Source of the DNA: Nitrospirillum viridazoti CBAmc
GTDB lineage: Bacteria > Pseudomonadota > Alphaproteobacteria > Azospirillales > Azospirillaceae
NCBI RefSeq assembly: GCF_000730165.1
Contig: NZ_CP022111.1
Span: 124,001 to 188,000 of the forward strand
Length of the DNA: 64,000 nt
Direction: 5' to 3'
A program made the position numbers and the translations under genes. Below are positions 8,363 to 17,952 of the stretch, piece by piece. The notes beneath the pieces were generated by a model. It searched no databases and was not told where the DNA came from. It saw only the letters and a list, made by a program, of their open reading frames with translations. Position 1 is the stretch's first letter. Each line of letters begins with the position of its first letter.

Positions 8363-9904
8363 TCAGCCCTTGCGGGCGACGACCAGCAGGCGCTCAACAC
8401 CGGCGGCGGTGGCGGGCGGCAGGGGTACCGCTTCCACAACCGCCAGGCCCGCCTGGCGCAGGGCCGTCTCCACGGCGTCGCGGCGATGCAGATAACGGCC
8501 GTTTTCCTTCAGCGTCACGGCGGGCGCCCAGGGCTCCGCCGCGTCCATCACCAGGGCCACGATGCCGCCGGGCAGCAACGCGTCGGCGGCCGCGGCGGCC
8601 AGGGGAGCCAGATCGCCCAGGTGGTTGGCGATGTCCGTCGATACGATCAGGTTGGCGCTGTCGGCCGACTGTTCCAGCACCTGGGCGTGGTCGCCATGCA
8701 CCAGCTGGTCATAGAGGCCGCTGCGGGCCGCCATTTGCAGGGCGGGGTCGGACGGGTGCACGCCCACCAGATGGGTGGCGTACGGCTTCAGCAGCGGCGC
8801 CAGGGCGCCCACACCGCAGTCGATCTCCAGCACCTGCAGGGTGCCGGCCGCCGGCCCCAGGTGACGTGCCAAGGTGCTGGCCAAGGTCGACGACAGCGTG
8901 GCGGCGGCGCTGGCCACCGTCTGCTCCGTCAACATCGCGGCCTGGGCGTCGTACATCTGCCGCAGATAGGCGGGGTCGGCCCTGGGGGGCGTGGGGGCCA
9001 CGCCCAGGGCGGCCTCGGTATGGCGCAGGATGGGGGTGACGCCGCAGGCCCGCCACGCGCTCACCAGTGCCTGGGCGGCGGCCCCGTTGCCACCGGCCTG
9101 CAGGGCGGCCGCGATCTGCGCCGCTTCCAGTTCCGCTGAGATGGTCGGTTCCGGCCGGCTCAGCGCCTGGCGGATGGCGGTGGCCGCCTCGCTCAGGTGT
9201 CCCAGGCCGCGCAGGGCGTGGGCGCGCCCCACATGCGGGGCAGCCTCGAAGGGGCGCAGCGCCGCCAGCCGGTCGAAGGCGGTCAGCGCCTCCTGGTACT
9301 GGCCGGCCTCGTTCAGGACCAGGCCCAGATTGGAGAAGGTCTGCGCCACGTCGGGCTGGGCTTGGGCCGTGGCGCGCAGGTAATCCAGCGCCTCGCCCAG
9401 GCGGCCCAGGCGGCGCAGGACCAGGCCCAGGTTGGCGGCGGCCTCGACATAGGCCGGTCGCGCCTCCAGGGCGTTGCGATAGTGCTGCTCGGCGATGTCC
9501 AGATGGCCGGCGTCCTGGAACAGGGTGGCCAGGTTGAAATAGGCCTCCGCCAGCATGGGTTCGCGCTCCAGCGCGTCCAGGTAATGGGTGGCGGCCTCAT
9601 GGCCCTGGCCCAGGCGCTGGCAGGCGGCGCCCAGGTTGAAGCGATAAATGGGGTTGTCCGGATCCAGTGCCACGGCCATGGCGTAGGCGCCCTTGGCGCC
9701 CTCGTTATCCTGCTGGTGTTCCAGGGCCATGCCCAGATCGGCGCGCAGGACGGCGTCGTCGGGGCGCAGGCCCACGGCCTGGGTCAGCAGCGATACCGCC
9801 TGGGCGTTGTCGCCGCTTTCCAATGCCGCCAGGCCTTCCGCCTGCAGGGTTAGGGCGGCCGCGTCTTCCGGGGTGGCGGGCGTGCTGTCGGTCGTGTCGG
9901 TCAT
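8363..9904 (-). CDS. TPR-repeat protein fused to a SAM-dependent methyltransferase domain
   Basis: A 513-residue protein. Residues about 15-290 are consecutive tetratricopeptide repeats (Ala/Leu-rich 34-residue periods such as 'AYFNLATLFQDAGHLDIAEQHYRNALEARP'-type units). Residues about 330-513 form a class I methyltransferase: motif I reads 'LEIDCGVGAL' (usually LDLGCGTG), then 'VGVHPSDPAL', 'LIVSTDIANHLGD' and 'LLPGGIVALVM'. The start is ATG 9904 with GGAGGAAGC just before it. The architecture matches predicted TPR methyltransferases found with surface-glycan genes. The substrate is unknown. The glycosyltransferase gene follows after 25 bases. Confidence 0.82.
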   Translation of the reverse strand: MTDTTDSTPATPEDAAALTLQAEGLAALESGDNAQAVSLLTQAVGLRPDDAVLRADLGMALEHQQDNEGAKGAYAMAVALDPDNPIYRFNLGAACQRLGQGHEAATHYLDALEREPMLAEAYFNLATLFQDAGHLDIAEQHYRNALEARPAYVEAAANLGLVLRRLGRLGEALDYLRATAQAQPDVAQTFSNLGLVLNEAGQYQEALTAFDRLAALRPFEAAPHVGRAHALRGLGHLSEAATAIRQALSRPEPTISAELEAAQIAAALQAGGNGAAAQALVSAWRACGVTPILRHTEAALGVAPTPPRADPAYLRQMYDAQAAMLTEQTVASAAATLSSTLASTLARHLGPAAGTLQVLEIDCGVGALAPLLKPYATHLVGVHPSDPALQMAARSGLYDQLVHGDHAQVLEQSADSANLIVSTDIANHLGDLAPLAAAAADALLPGGIVALVMDAAEPWAPAVTLKENGRYLHRRDAVETALRQAGLAVVEAVPLPPATAAGVERLLVVARKG

Positions 9905-10042
9905 GCTTCCTCCGCCGGCCGGCCCCGTCCCGGGATTACCCCTGGGGCCCGCCTCGCTTCTCTCATCGCGAGAGGATAGGGGGCGCCGCCGCTGGTGAAC
10001 AGAGGCAAGATATGCCCATTGAGCGCCGATTCACTGGTTATT

Positions 10043-10990
10043 TCAGGGATTTCGCCCGGCCGGCGCATCCCCCAGCAGGCCGTGGCGGGCCAGTGCGTCA
10101 CCATGGCGCGTCACATGATCATGCAAAAGGTCCGTCTGCAGGGCGCGCAGCGCCGGATTGTGCAGGATGCGGAAATACCCGGCCAGGGCCCGTCCGTTGA
10201 CCTCGACATGGCTTTTATAGACATCCATGAACCAGTAGCCGCAGGAGGTGCAGTGCACCAGCCGCACGGTGCGGCCCCGCACCCCATAGCCCCCGCCGGA
10301 CGGGCGGATCAGCGGCAGCAGATGGTTTTGCGGTTGCCATTCCACCGGATCCAGCAGCAGCGCCCGGCCGGCATGGCCCCAGCGTGGCCCGTGGATCAGC
10401 AGGGCCATGACGTTCTGCTCAAACAGGGAATGCGGCCGCATTCCCCGGCTGCGCCGGTCCCACTCGACCAGCAGATCCCGTGACCGGCACAACCAAAAGC
10501 CGACGCTGATATAGGGCGCGGCGGGGCCGGCGCCGCTGTCGGCCAGCAAGGCGCGGAAGGGCGCCATGCCGGTGCCGCCCTTGTCCATGGCCGCCACGTC
10601 GGACAGGGTCAGGCTGTTGATGTCGGTGGTCAGCGCGATGTCGACGCCGCTCGCCTCCAGGCGCTGGAGCAACTGGGCCATGACGGTGTCATCCAGACCG
10701 ACCGCCAGCATGTCGGCATCGATCCAGCAGAGCGCCTGCCAGGGCAGGTCGCCGACATAATCCAGGATGGCGGCCTTCTTGGCATAGGGATGCAGGGTTT
10801 CCGGCAAACCGGGGGGCCGGGGCAGAAGCTGTCCGCGTTCCGCCAGATAGGCCCGCTGCCCCAGCCCCAGGCCATAGTCGCAGACCATCAGCCGCGCCTG
10901 CGGCAACTGCCGGGCGAAACTTTCCAGCAGCAGCAGGGTGGTGGCGAAATAGCGCTCATCGGCGCCGGTGACATAGAGGATGCCGCTCAT
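10043..10990 (-). CDS. GT-A-like glycosyltransferase-related protein
   Basis: A 315-residue protein with a Rossmann-like start ('MSGILYVTGADERYFATTLLLLESF' pattern) and a metal-binding DxD motif, DAD at 91-93 in WIDADMLAV. This is the classic layout of GT-A glycosyltransferases that bind nucleotide sugar through a divalent metal. The C-terminal half has 'VGFWLCRSRDLLVEWD', 'FEQNVMALLI' and 'LVHCTSCGYW', which resemble acceptor-side regions of the same fold. ATG 10990 overlaps the stop of the upstream TPR gene (ATGA), so it is translationally coupled. No specific family name is certain. Confidence 0.7.
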   Translation of the reverse strand: MSGILYVTGADERYFATTLLLLESFARQLPQARLMVCDYGLGLGQRAYLAERGQLLPRPPGLPETLHPYAKKAAILDYVGDLPWQALCWIDADMLAVGLDDTVMAQLLQRLEASGVDIALTTDINSLTLSDVAAMDKGGTGMAPFRALLADSGAGPAAPYISVGFWLCRSRDLLVEWDRRSRGMRPHSLFEQNVMALLIHGPRWGHAGRALLLDPVEWQPQNHLLPLIRPSGGGYGVRGRTVRLVHCTSCGYWFMDVYKSHVEVNGRALAGYFRILHNPALRALQTDLLHDHVTRHGDALARHGLLGDAPAGRNP

Positions 10991-12615
10991 GACGGCGACT
11001 CCAGGGTCAGGCCCAGGCTGGCGGGCCAGCTGGCGCCATGGACCAAACGCAGGGACGGGTACCACGGGGTGCGCTCGGTCCCCGCCGGCCAGCGCCAGTC
11101 GGCATCCACCGGCACCAGTACCACGCCTGGGCGGCCCATGGCGCCGGCCAGGTGGGCCAGCGGGCCGGCCGGCAGCGCCACGGCGTCCAGCGCGGCCAGG
11201 GTTGCCGCCAATCGGCCCCAGGCTTCGGGCTGGTTCGTGTCGGGCACGGCCAAGGGTATGGCCGTCACGCCCGGCGGCAAGGGCGGCGCCAGGGGCGGCG
11301 GCGCGTTGGCGGCAACCCCCACCCCCCGCCCGCTGAAGGGCTGCGGCGGTATGCCGGCCGGCGCCGCCAGATAAGGGCCGGTCCAGAAATCACCGGCATC
11401 CCACAGTGACAGCCGGTCGGGCAGTTCCTGCAGGGGCACCTGCAAATCGGCGCGCACTGCATCCGTTCCCCGCGTGGCGACGGTGATGCCGGCCAACGGC
11501 TCGCCCGGCGCCGTGGGCAGCAGGGCGGCCCAGCCGGGCGACACCTCCACGATCACCTCCGCCCCCCGGTCCCGCAGGCGGGGCAGAAGGCGGGCAAGGT
11601 GGGGCAGGACGTCCAACTCCACCTCGTCCCAGACCAGCAGACGCCGTCCGGAAACGTCCTGGTCGGCCTGCTCCCACAGGGGGATGGTCCCATGAAGCCG
11701 GGGGGCGGTGGGACGCATCCAGCGCCAGGAAAGGTCGGCGAAGCCGTCCCGCCACGCACCCAGGCGCAGGCAGGCTTCGGCATGGGCCAGCCGGGCCGCG
11801 GCGTGGCCCGGCTCCAGCGCCAGGGCTTGGGCATACAGGGCCCGGGCGCCGGCGATGTCCCCCTGGACCTGAAGAAGCATGCCTGAGAGATGGCGCAGGT
11901 CGGCGCTGATACCCCCGGCGCTTTCCATCTGGACCAGGGCGGCCGCCGCGTCCTGTAGCCTCGAGGTCATCAGCAGTTGCGCGCGCAGGCCCTGGGCCAT
12001 GGCTTGGGCATCGGCATTGGGCTCGGCCTGTGGGGAGCCGGCTGGCGCAAGGCCGTCCAGCACGTATAAGGCCTCAGTCCGGCGTTCGCGCGCGATCAAC
12101 AGCTTGGCAAGGCCCACCCGGGCCGGCAGTTCTTCGGTGCGGGCAGCCGGGCCAGCCGCCAGCAGGGCGCGGTAGTGCCCTTCCGCCTCCGTTACCGCCT
12201 GCACCAGCGACAGGTTGTCGGCCAGGGCCAGGCGGTCGGCCGGCGTCAATGGCAGGCCCAGCTCATGCGCCTCCAGCAAGGCTTCCAGCGCCCGGGTCCG
12301 GGCACCCGCCATGGCATGCGCGCGCGCCAGCGCGCTCAATCCACGGCCCAGGTTGGCAGCGATGTCGGGGATGGCGGCGGCATCCGGCTGGGCGTGGGCG
12401 CGTCGGATCAGCTTCACGCCGGCCGCGACCCGGGCGGGATCGATGGGCACCGCGGCCACCGCCCGCTGCAGGGTCAGGACACCCATCAAGTGCAGGGCGT
12501 CGATCTGGTCCGGTACCTGCTCGAGGATGGCCGCGTAAATGGCCTCCGCCTCATCCAGTCGACCGGCGCCATGATGGGCGACGGCGGTGGACAGTGCTTC
12601 GGACAGGGACGCCAA
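10987..12615 (-). CDS. TPR protein with Spindly/O-GlcNAc-transferase-like C-terminal region
   Basis: A 542-residue protein. TPR-like helices span about 1-300 ('GRLDEAEAIYAAILEQVPDQIDALHLMGVL' type periods, later 'GDIAGARALYAQALALEPGHAAARLAHAE'). From about 305, 'WEQADQDVSGRRLLVWDEVELDVLPHLARLLPRL' and 'VIVEVSPGWAALLP' match the region following TPRs in bacterial SPINDLY-type glycosyltransferase-like proteins. The sugar-binding C-terminus looks shortened and Pro-rich around 415-440. The start is TTG 12615, seven bases after the stop of the small motility-type gene, with no clear ribosome site, so initiation probably depends on coupling. Start choice is uncertain. Confidence 0.7.
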   Translation of the reverse strand: MASLSEALSTAVAHHGAGRLDEAEAIYAAILEQVPDQIDALHLMGVLTLQRAVAAVPIDPARVAAGVKLIRRAHAQPDAAAIPDIAANLGRGLSALARAHAMAGARTRALEALLEAHELGLPLTPADRLALADNLSLVQAVTEAEGHYRALLAAGPAARTEELPARVGLAKLLIARERRTEALYVLDGLAPAGSPQAEPNADAQAMAQGLRAQLLMTSRLQDAAAALVQMESAGGISADLRHLSGMLLQVQGDIAGARALYAQALALEPGHAAARLAHAEACLRLGAWRDGFADLSWRWMRPTAPRLHGTIPLWEQADQDVSGRRLLVWDEVELDVLPHLARLLPRLRDRGAEVIVEVSPGWAALLPTAPGEPLAGITVATRGTDAVRADLQVPLQELPDRLSLWDAGDFWTGPYLAAPAGIPPQPFSGRGVGVAANAPPPLAPPLPPGVTAIPLAVPDTNQPEAWGRLAATLAALDAVALPAGPLAHLAGAMGRPGVVLVPVDADWRWPAGTERTPWYPSLRLVHGASWPASLGLTLESPS

Positions 12616-12621
12616 GGGGAA

Positions 12622-12813
12622 TCAGGCGCTGATATCGACCAGTTGGCCGCGACCGTCGGTGGGGGCGGGGCCGGCGCTCTGCCCGGTCAGCAGTTCGGTG
12701 GCGACGGCGGACTCGGCGTCCGTGGTCTGCTTCAGGGCCCGCACCTGGAACTGCTGGCTGGCCTGCAGCACGTTGGCGGCGGTGGCCGCGGCGGCCTGGC
12801 TGTCGATCTGCAT
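12622..12813 (-). CDS. Small putative motility-type protein
   Basis: A 63-residue, Ala/Gln-rich helical protein (MQIDSQAAAATAANVLQ start). It resembles short YjfB-like 'putative motility proteins' in length, Gln/Ala composition and lack of a signal peptide. The resemblance is judged by eye and is weak. It sits directly before the TPR/glycosyltransferase pair and downstream of the sigma-54 activator. Possible partners are flagellar or glycosylation components, but the function is unknown. Confidence 0.55.
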   Translation of the reverse strand: MQIDSQAAAATAANVLQASQQFQVRALKQTTDAESAVATELLTGQSAGPAPTDGRGQLVDISA

Positions 12814-12957
12814 CTAAACTACTCCGGGAGCCGTGCCCGGTTGGGGCGGCTGATCGCTTGCAGTATCGCGCCGATCGGCCCGCCACTCAAGGCATAGAGT
12901 CGGGCCCATTCCGTGAAGATCGAGGGCCGCGAAGATTTGGCCCCCGTGAAGACTTGG

Positions 12958-13281
12958 CTAGCTGAGCGAGCTCATGATGCTGAAGCACAGCTGGTCGCCC
13001 TGGGCGTGCAGGGTCTTCAGCGCGTCCTTGGGCAGGGGGATGCGCTTTTCCCGGCAGTAGGCCACGATCAGGCGGGCCAGTTGGTAGGACTCCACCTGGA
13101 TCTCCTCCCGCCCGCCGCCAGTGGGCAGGTCGCTGGACAGCTTCACCGTGGGCGGCGGACCCTCCACCACCTGGATGCTCAGGATGCGGCGGCCGGCGTC
13201 GAAGCCCTCCAGCGGCACCGTCTGGAAGACCAGCTTCAGCTCGTCATTGGAAAAAATGATGTGCCGGATTTCCGTGATCAT
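12958..13281 (-). CDS. Conserved-looking protein of unknown function downstream of the sigma-54 activator
   Basis: A 107-residue protein (MITEIRHIIFSNDEL start, ending SIMSSLS). ATG 13281 has AAGGA eight bases upstream and lies 17 bases after the activator's stop, so it is almost certainly co-transcribed. The composition is soluble: an N-terminal strand-rich part ('LKLVFQTVPLEGF', 'RRILSIQVVEGPPPTVKL') and a C-terminal helical part ('SYQLARLIVAYCREKRIPLPKDALKTL'). No membrane segment or catalytic motif is visible. Its context suggests motility or regulatory function, but I do not recognise the family. Confidence 0.75.
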   Translation of the reverse strand: MITEIRHIIFSNDELKLVFQTVPLEGFDAGRRILSIQVVEGPPPTVKLSSDLPTGGGREEIQVESYQLARLIVAYCREKRIPLPKDALKTLHAQGDQLCFSIMSSLS

Positions 13282-13298
13282 GACCGTTTCCTTGGACT

Positions 13299-14936
<1,638 letters not shown>

Positions 14937-15133
14937 AGGGCGGACGCTTTCACCGGAACTTAATTGCCAGCGCCTATCCTCATCGGAAATGCGTGAGGCA
15001 TTGCAGCTTGCAGTTTCTCAAGCAATCGTCCTGCGCTGTCAACGTCAGACATTGCAGGATGCAACGGCGCCGACGTGTTCTTTAGGTTAGGGTCGGGCGG
15101 GGGTTGGCTGCCCCCGCTTCTACCCTATGGACC

Positions 15134-16096
15134 TTATTTGGACGCATCCGCCATACGGATGGGCAGGGGGATATTACAAACGTCCACGTGCCCCGCCGGC
15201 GCGGGGAAGAAATCTTCCCGGCGGTTGCGCCGCGCCTCGACATAGGCGGCCCAGGTGGGGGTGTCGGTGCGCAGCACCATCAGCTTCTCGCGCTGGTCGG
15301 CCGGCAGGTCGGCCGCCAACCGCACCTTGGCGATGGGAATGCGCTGTTCCGGTTTGTCGTAGAAGCCCAGGGCGGCGGTGCCGCGCGGCAGGCTGCTCAG
15401 AATGTCCATGCCGCGCAGAACCCGGCCCACGACGGTGATGTTGCGGTCCAGGTGGCGCGGTGCCTGGCCGATGACGGCATAGAGTTCCGCCCCGCTGCCA
15501 CTGTCCAGCGCCATGTCGCGGCCCACGCCCACCATGCCGTAGCAATGGATCAGCCAAGCCTGCTGGCCCTTGGCGTCGCGCGCTGCGGGGAAGCTGTCGC
15601 TATAGCCCGCCTCGGGGGCGTAGGTGTCGCGGTCGGGCAGGGGGGTGAAGGGCAGCTTGGCCACGGCGGCACCACGCACCACGAATTCCGGCGCCAGCTT
15701 GGTCTGCGCCGTCTTGGGCGTGCGGGTGTTGTCGGCGTCGCCCCACTGGGTGACGTAGTTGTCCTGCACCCGGTCAACGGCCAGACCGTCAAACCAGCCC
15801 TCGCGCACCAGCTTGCGGATGTTGTCGACGTGAGCGGGGGCGAAAGCGGGCGCCAGCTCGATGATGACCCGGCCCTGGGCCAGATCCATGTACAGCAGGT
15901 TTTCCGGGTCGGGGGAGCGCCAATCCGCAGGGCTGGAAGCGGCCAGCACGTCGGCCGCGACGGGGCCGGTCTTGATTGCCGCCTTGGGCGCTGCTGGCCC
16001 GGGGGAGGCGGGTTGGGCCGCATCGGCGGCGTAGGCGGTGGCGGACAGGCAAACCAGGGCTGCCGCCAGGCGGGCGGCTACCATCGAACGACGCAT
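15134..16096 (-). CDS. Periplasmic peptidyl-prolyl cis-trans isomerase, cyclophilin type
   Basis: A 320-residue cyclophilin-like protein. Residues 1-23 are a signal peptide ([23 protein letters not shown]). A linker rich in Ala and Pro follows, and the cyclophilin core starts near 70: '[46 protein letters not shown]' covers the usual substrate-channel arginine and the QxGD-like turn, while the later 'GMVGVGRD', '[28 protein letters not shown]' matches the canonical C-terminal half. A large insert separates the halves. The start is ATG 16096 with GGGGAAGCG before it. The enzyme interconverts proline peptide bonds and may assist folding of secreted proteins such as the fimbrial parts encoded just upstream. 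Confidence 0.85.
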   Translation of the reverse strand: MRRSMVAARLAAALVCLSATAYAADAAQPASPGPAAPKAAIKTGPVAADVLAASSPADWRSPDPENLLYMDLAQGRVIIELAPAFAPAHVDNIRKLVREGWFDGLAVDRVQDNYVTQWGDADNTRTPKTAQTKLAPEFVVRGAAVAKLPFTPLPDRDTYAPEAGYSDSFPAARDAKGQQAWLIHCYGMVGVGRDMALDSGSGAELYAVIGQAPRHLDRNITVVGRVLRGMDILSSLPRGTAALGFYDKPEQRIPIAKVRLAADLPADQREKLMVLRTDTPTWAAYVEARRNRREDFFPAPAGHVDVCNIPLPIRMADASK

Positions 16097-16203
16097 CGCT
16101 TCCCCTTCATTCCTCGTGGCAGCCATCTCACCCGGAAAAGGGGGCCGCCTTCCAGGCCGCAGGATCGGTCCTGGGCCCGACCAAGGGCAAGTGATTTGAA
16201 CGG

Positions 16204-16704
16204 TTATTTCGCGGCGATCGAGATGGTGACCGTGTCCTGGTACTGCCCGGCAACGGCCTGGTTGTTGCCCGGCAGGCTGACGGCCAGGGTGCCCTGGCGG
16301 GCCTGTCCGGAACCGGAGCGGTCCGTGGTCAGCGACCCGTTCTTGGCGGCGGCCGTGTTGTCGTAGGTCAGGTTGTAGGCGACGGCGCCGGATCCGGTGG
16401 CACTGCTCTTCAGCGTGCCGCTGTTGGCCGATGCGACCGAGACGGTATAGCCGCTGCCGGCGTTGCACTGCTCCGTCACCGATCCCACGGTCACGGCGTT
16501 CTGGCCGTTGACCAGATCCAGCGTGGCGTTGCTGTCGGTGACCGCGACGGTGCACACGGTGGGCACGGTCGCGCCTATGTGGATGGTGCCGCTGGTGCCG
16601 GCCGCCCAGGCGCCGGAGGCCAGGGCCAAGGTGGCGGCGACGGTCAGGGCCAAACAAACACCATGCGCGGGGGCATGGGGCGTATCGGGCAGATGCTGGG
16701 ACAT
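16204..16704 (-). CDS. SCPU-domain fimbrial subunit (Csu-type pilin)
   Basis: A 166-residue secreted subunit with a spore-coat-U/SCPU domain. ATG 16704 has GGAG seven bases upstream. A signal peptide covers about 1-35 (hydrophobic LALTVAATLALASGAWA). The mature part has the two cysteines expected for the intramolecular disulfide (VPTVCTVAVTD and VTEQCNAGSGY) and the C-terminal beta strand 'GQYQDTVTISIAAK' typical of subunits assembled by donor-strand exchange. It is probably the major rod subunit, exported by the chaperone and usher encoded upstream in the same operon. Confidence 0.85.
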   Translation of the reverse strand: MSQHLPDTPHAPAHGVCLALTVAATLALASGAWAAGTSGTIHIGATVPTVCTVAVTDSNATLDLVNGQNAVTVGSVTEQCNAGSGYTVSVASANSGTLKSSATGSGAVAYNLTYDNTAAAKNGSLTTDRSGSGQARQGTLAVSLPGNNQAVAGQYQDTVTISIAAK

Positions 16705-16825
16705 TTTAGTCTCCAAGGACGCCGACGGGGCCGGCGCCATCTGTCGTTCATGATGGGCCACCGCCTTCTGCGGCACCCTGTCCTGGATCAATTGGGTGAT
16801 CCCGGACGCTGATCCAGATCTTACG

Positions 16826-17797
16826 TCAGTTGGCCGTCACCGTCATCAACAGATAGTCGGTGTAGGTGCCAGCGATGACCTTGGTGACGTCACCGATGAC
16901 GACGATGAAGGTGTGCCGGTCCAGGCTGGAATAGCTGTAATAGGTCAGGGTGGTGCCGCTGGACGGCACGCCCCGGCCATCCACGGTCATGCTGTAGGGA
17001 ATCGAGGTGCTGGCGCTGCCGTTCACCAATCGGCCGCCGTTCTGCGACTGGATGGAGACGCTGTAGCCGGTGTTGCCCGACACCTCCAGGTCGAAGCTGC
17101 GGCTGGCGCCGGTGGTCAGCTCCCCGAAATCCACGTTGGCGGCCGACGCACCCAGGTTGGTGCGCACGCCGCCGACATTGACGGTGGCGGAGACGGAGGT
17201 GCGCACGGTCGCCCGCACCTGGACGATGGCGCTGTCCATGACGGCGACGATGTTGCCCGAGCTGTTCAGCTGATACAGCGTCACCGTCACCTGATCGAAG
17301 TAGTAGTTGGATCCCACCAGCTGGCCGGCGGGGACGGAGGCGTAGAAGCCGGTGGTGACCGTCTGGGTGCCCCGGCCGTTGTTGACCGAGCCGGTGATCA
17401 GGTTGCTGACGTTGCCGGTGCCATAGTCGCCCACCCGCTGGGTCAACGCCGCGTCTTTGTACAGGTCATAGCTCAGCCAATTGCCGCTGAGGCCCAGCAT
17501 GCGCCGCGTGCTGCCCCACAGGCCGCTGTCGATGCCGATGCCGAAGGTGCAGTTGCTGCCGGCGATATACTGCACCGTCACCGTGTTGTAGGTCGGGGGC
17601 TGCAGGGCCGCGAACGGGTCGTAGCTGGTGACCGGCGTCACCTGCGACAGGCCGCTCAGCTGGGCGAAGCACGTCTGCAGCGCGCGGGCCGGGGTGGCGG
17701 GCAGGGCCATCAGCAGGGTCAGCGCCAGCAGGGCCCAAAAATGGACGCCCTGGAACCGGGCGGCAAAGGGGGGGCGAAGGCGGGTCGGCTGGTCCAT
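16826..17797 (-). CDS. SCPU-domain protein, probable fimbrial tip or minor subunit
   Basis: A 323-residue secreted protein. The signal sequence covers about residues 16-39 (WALLALTLLMALPATPARA). The mature region looks like two consecutive SCPU-like units: one with cysteines LQTCFAQLSG and GSNCTFGIG, and a second ending 'HTFIVVIGDVTKVIAGTYTDYLLMTVTAN', the usual C-terminal assembly strand. Two-domain SCPU proteins act as tip adhesins in Csu-type pili. I chose ATG 17797 because it places the signal peptide near the N-terminus. The alternative ATG 17956 overlaps the usher stop (ATGA) but adds 53 residues before the signal. Confidence 0.8.
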   Translation of the reverse strand: MDQPTRLRPPFAARFQGVHFWALLALTLLMALPATPARALQTCFAQLSGLSQVTPVTSYDPFAALQPPTYNTVTVQYIAGSNCTFGIGIDSGLWGSTRRMLGLSGNWLSYDLYKDAALTQRVGDYGTGNVSNLITGSVNNGRGTQTVTTGFYASVPAGQLVGSNYYFDQVTVTLYQLNSSGNIVAVMDSAIVQVRATVRTSVSATVNVGGVRTNLGASAANVDFGELTTGASRSFDLEVSGNTGYSVSIQSQNGGRLVNGSASTSIPYSMTVDGRGVPSSGTTLTYYSYSSLDRHTFIVVIGDVTKVIAGTYTDYLLMTVTAN

Positions 17798-17952
17798 GGT
17801 ATCCAAAATAGCGGCGTCCCCGCCCGGGCGCACCCGGTCAAGGGGATGGGCCCGGCGGCGGGGGCCGGCGGGCAATGGAGGGGCTGCAAGCAAGAAGCGT
17901 TCCGGCCGGGCATGCTTCGCGCCCTGGCGGCCCAACCCTATCCCCATGATCC

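Noticed and set aside
12840-12880. Possible sigma-54 promoter before the small motility-type gene (minus strand CGGCGCG...CTGCA)
   Set aside because: The spacing between GG and GC is one base too short.
14985-15010. Possible sigma-54 promoter AGGC...TTGCAG near the activator gene
   Set aside because: The GG-GC spacing is 11 rather than 10 bases, so it does not fit a functional -24/-12 element.
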